Assembly: GCF_017893945.1 (NCBI RefSeq)
Contig: NZ_CP054257.1
Location: 992,001-1,056,000, forward strand
DNA: 64,000 bases
Direction: 5' to 3'
Source of the DNA: Treponema parvum
GTDB lineage: Bacteria; Spirochaetota; Spirochaetia; Treponematales; Treponemataceae
This document shows positions 61,895 through 64,000 of this stretch, one piece after another. Position 1 is the first letter of the stretch, and each line of letters begins with the position of its first letter. The translations under genes were made by a program, and so were the position numbers. The notes beneath the pieces are model-generated. The model saw only the letters and a program-made list of their open reading frames with translations. It made no database searches and had not been told where the DNA came from.

Positions 61895-61896
61895 GA

Positions 61897-63933
61897 TTAT
61901 TTAAGTTTTTCAAGCTCGTCAAGCCATATCTGTGCGTTTGCGTCGCTCGGCATTTTTAAGTCACCCCTCGGTGAAAGCCCTACGGTTCCGACCTTCGGGC
62001 CGTCCGGCATACACGAGCGCTTAAACTGTTGGCTGAAAAATCTTTTGTAAAAAATCTTAAGCCATTTAAGGATTACCTTACCGTCGTAAACTTTGTAAAA
62101 CGCCTGTTTTGCCAAAAAAAAGATTTTTGCGGGCGAAAAGCCGAAGCGCAGCATGTAATAGATGAAAAAATCATGAAGCTCATAAGGACCCACAAGATCT
62201 TCGGTCTTTTGTGCGATATTTCCGTTTTCAGGCGGTAAAAGTTCGGGGCTGACTGGAGTATCGAGAATATCTTTAAGCACTTCCGCCGTGCGTTTTTCAT
62301 TGTTTTTTAGAGCTTCTTCGGCAAACCATGCTACAAGGTGACGTACCAATGTTTTCGGGATCGAACCGTTTACGTTGTACATGGACATGTGATCACCGTT
62401 GTAGGTCGCCCATCCCAACGCGAGCTCCGACAGATCTCCCGTCCCGATAACAAGCCCTCCCGTCATATTTGCAATATCCATTAGAACTTGAGTACGTTCG
62501 CGGGCTTGAGCGTTTTCGTACGTAGAATCGTGTTCGTCTTCGCTGTGGCCGATGTCGTTTAAATGCTTTAGGACGGAGTCTTTGATGTCTATCGTTTTTA
62601 GATCCGCTCCCGTTTGTTTTGCTAAAGCGCAGGCGTTTTCGTAAGTTCTGTCAGTCGTCCCGAAGCACGGCATTGTGAGAGCTTTTATTTTGTTTCTGGC
62701 GATACCGCACATATCGAACGCTTTACATGTGACAAGAAGCGCCAGTGTGGAATCAAGTCCGCCTGAAAGTCCTATTACCGCATGTTCCGCTCCCGTATGG
62801 CGGATTCTCTTTGCAAGACCTTCGGCTTGAATATCAATAACTTCACGGCATCTTGCCGCTCTTTCCTCTTTATCTGCGGGAATAAAGGGATGAGGATCGA
62901 TGTTCCGTTCAAGTTTAATGTCGTTTTTTGAAGACTCCGGCAAGTTTACCCATACGGTTTTATATGAATTGTTTTTTGATAAAAAGCTTGACGTATCGCC
63001 GCACTGAAAAAAGGCAGATGCCTTTGATCTTTCCTGTGAAAGTCTTTCCAAATCTATGTCGGCAAAAATCAGAGAGCCGTTTTCATCGTTTTTTTCAAAC
63101 GCTTTTGATTCGGATAATATCGTTCCGTTTTCGCAAATAATATTTTCGGATCCGAACACCGCATCCTGTGTGGATTCGCCGCGGCCGGCTTCCGAATACA
63201 CATAGGCGCCCGCAATCCGCGCCGAATGGGAAGACACGAGGAGTTTTTTGTATTCGTTTCCGCCGATGATTTTGCTTTTTGCCGAAGGGTTTGCGATTAC
63301 ATTCGCTCCTAAAAGCGCGTGGCGGGAAGAAGGCGGCGTTAGAGCCCATAGATCTTCGGAAATTTCCACCGCCATAGCGAAGTCGTCGTTCCATGAAATT
63401 TTAAATATTATGTCGGTCGTAAAAGGAATTTCACAAGCTTTACCGGATCCGCTTTTTTTAGCCGATTCCGATGTTCCGTTTTGCACGATCCTTTCAAGAT
63501 TTATAAAAACCGACGTTTCGCCGGCGTTTTTTAAGGCGGAAGAAAAATACCGCTCTTCATAGAATTCGCCGCCTCCGGGTATGAACGTTTTGGGAACAAG
63601 AGCCAAGAGCTTTCCTCCGCTTACAACGGCCGCACAGTTGTATAAAAATCCGCTTTCGGCAAAGGGTAGGCCGAGCACTGAAATACAGCCGTCTTTTTCC
63701 GTTTCCTTTATTATGCGGAAAAGTTCTTTCAGTGCGGAATCAAGCAAAGCCTTTTGCCAAAACAGATCCGCGCATGTGTAAGATGTGATACACAGTTCCG
63801 GAAAGACGACAAGCTGCGCGCCTCTTTCGTCGGCCTTGTGTATGCATTTTATAATACAATCCGCGTTAGTCTTACATTGAGCCACCGTAACATCGGGGCT
63901 TGCGCTGCACACGCGAAAAAATCCGTATTTCAT
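61897..63933 (-). CDS. nadE: Glutamine-dependent NAD+ synthetase, glutaminase cysteine replaced by serine
   Basis: This 678-residue enzyme makes NAD+ from deamido-NAD+. The N-terminal nitrilase-like glutaminase domain has Glu46 (FPELCITS) and Lys115 (VPKTFIP), but the nucleophile position reads VEISEDLW with Ser192, codon TCC, where the family has Cys (VEICEDLW). The C-terminal synthetase domain is intact: GLSGGLDSTLALL, TGDLSELALGWATYNGDHMSMYNVNGS split over its usual region. The ATG at 63933 is preferred to an upstream ATG at 63951 because TATATT lies six bases before it. The protein may use free ammonia or a serine-based, slower glutaminase. Confidence 0.92.
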   Translation of the reverse strand: MKYGFFRVCSASPDVTVAQCKTNADCIIKCIHKADERGAQLVVFPELCITSYTCADLFWQKALLDSALKELFRIIKETEKDGCISVLGLPFAESGFLYNCAAVVSGGKLLALVPKTFIPGGGEFYEERYFSSALKNAGETSVFINLERIVQNGTSESAKKSGSGKACEIPFTTDIIFKISWNDDFAMAVEISEDLWALTPPSSRHALLGANVIANPSAKSKIIGGNEYKKLLVSSHSARIAGAYVYSEAGRGESTQDAVFGSENIICENGTILSESKAFEKNDENGSLIFADIDLERLSQERSKASAFFQCGDTSSFLSKNNSYKTVWVNLPESSKNDIKLERNIDPHPFIPADKEERAARCREVIDIQAEGLAKRIRHTGAEHAVIGLSGGLDSTLALLVTCKAFDMCGIARNKIKALTMPCFGTTDRTYENACALAKQTGADLKTIDIKDSVLKHLNDIGHSEDEHDSTYENAQARERTQVLMDIANMTGGLVIGTGDLSELALGWATYNGDHMSMYNVNGSIPKTLVRHLVAWFAEEALKNNEKRTAEVLKDILDTPVSPELLPPENGNIAQKTEDLVGPYELHDFFIYYMLRFGFSPAKIFFLAKQAFYKVYDGKVILKWLKIFYKRFFSQQFKRSCMPDGPKVGTVGLSPRGDLKMPSDANAQIWLDELEKLK

Positions 63934-64000
63934 AAAATCAATATAGCACAAAAATCATAATTTAAGAATACGAACAAAAATATTTCTTGTTTCTGCAGCA

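Overview
The window reads as a chromosomal segment of a treponeme (Spirochaetota), probably a host-associated anaerobe. This rests on gene content and is an inference: a divergent second-type FliG, an Na+-pumping oxaloacetate decarboxylase operon (oadGAB), a class M sirtuin and a zinc macrodomain protein, several lipoproteins, and an attC-like site of the kind found in treponemal chromosomal integrons. No rRNA, tRNA, complete insertion sequence, prophage or CRISPR array was recognised.

Layout. 1-2.7 kb: tripartite tricarboxylate importer tctCBA (minus; tctA runs off the edge). 2.9-6.0 kb: DUF1538 membrane protein, double P-II protein and SirTM sirtuin in one operon. 6.2-7.0 kb: AraC/GyrI regulator. 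7.3-12.8 kb: methyltransferase, MarR, binding protein and FecCD permease, behind a promoter with a perfect 21-bp palindrome. The matching ATPase survives only as a C-terminal stub, separated from the permease by integron-cassette-like DNA (GyrI-like gene, attC-like site, DUF4160/DUF2442-like pair). 13.0-16.5 kb: a catabolic operon (ketopantoate-reductase-like, cyclase, YhcH, NAL-like aldolase) followed by an orphan BrnA-like antitoxin. 17.0-25.5 kb: alpha-2-macroglobulin lipoprotein and PbpC. 25.6-29.7 kb: FGGY kinase, zinc macrodomain hydrolase, NSS transporter. 29.7-35.7 kb: SsuABC-like importer, divergent Crp/Fnr regulator, then DUF364, double cupin and methyltransferase. 35.8-41.5 kb: gpmA, then an RND/MMPL - LolA-like - DUF1302-like envelope operon. 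41.7-47.6 kb: RNB exonuclease and oadGAB. 47.7-55.9 kb (minus): clpB, tocopherol-cyclase-like protein, M16C protease, FliG homologue. 56.1-63.9 kb: sbcDC, rlmJ, nadE.

The least conventional parts are these. (1) The Crp/Fnr-centred region has paired 6-4-6 dyads in both flanking promoter regions, suggesting one regulon for an importer plus DUF364, cupin and methyltransferase. (2) The DUF1538/P-II/SirTM operon. (3) The metal-type ABC operon broken by integron-like cassettes. (4) Enzyme oddities: OadA with two biotinyl domains and NadE with serine in place of the glutaminase cysteine. (5) A family of modular hairpin-rich intergenic repeats. (6) Several genes whose -10 box sits 6-7 bases before the start codon, suggesting leaderless transcripts.
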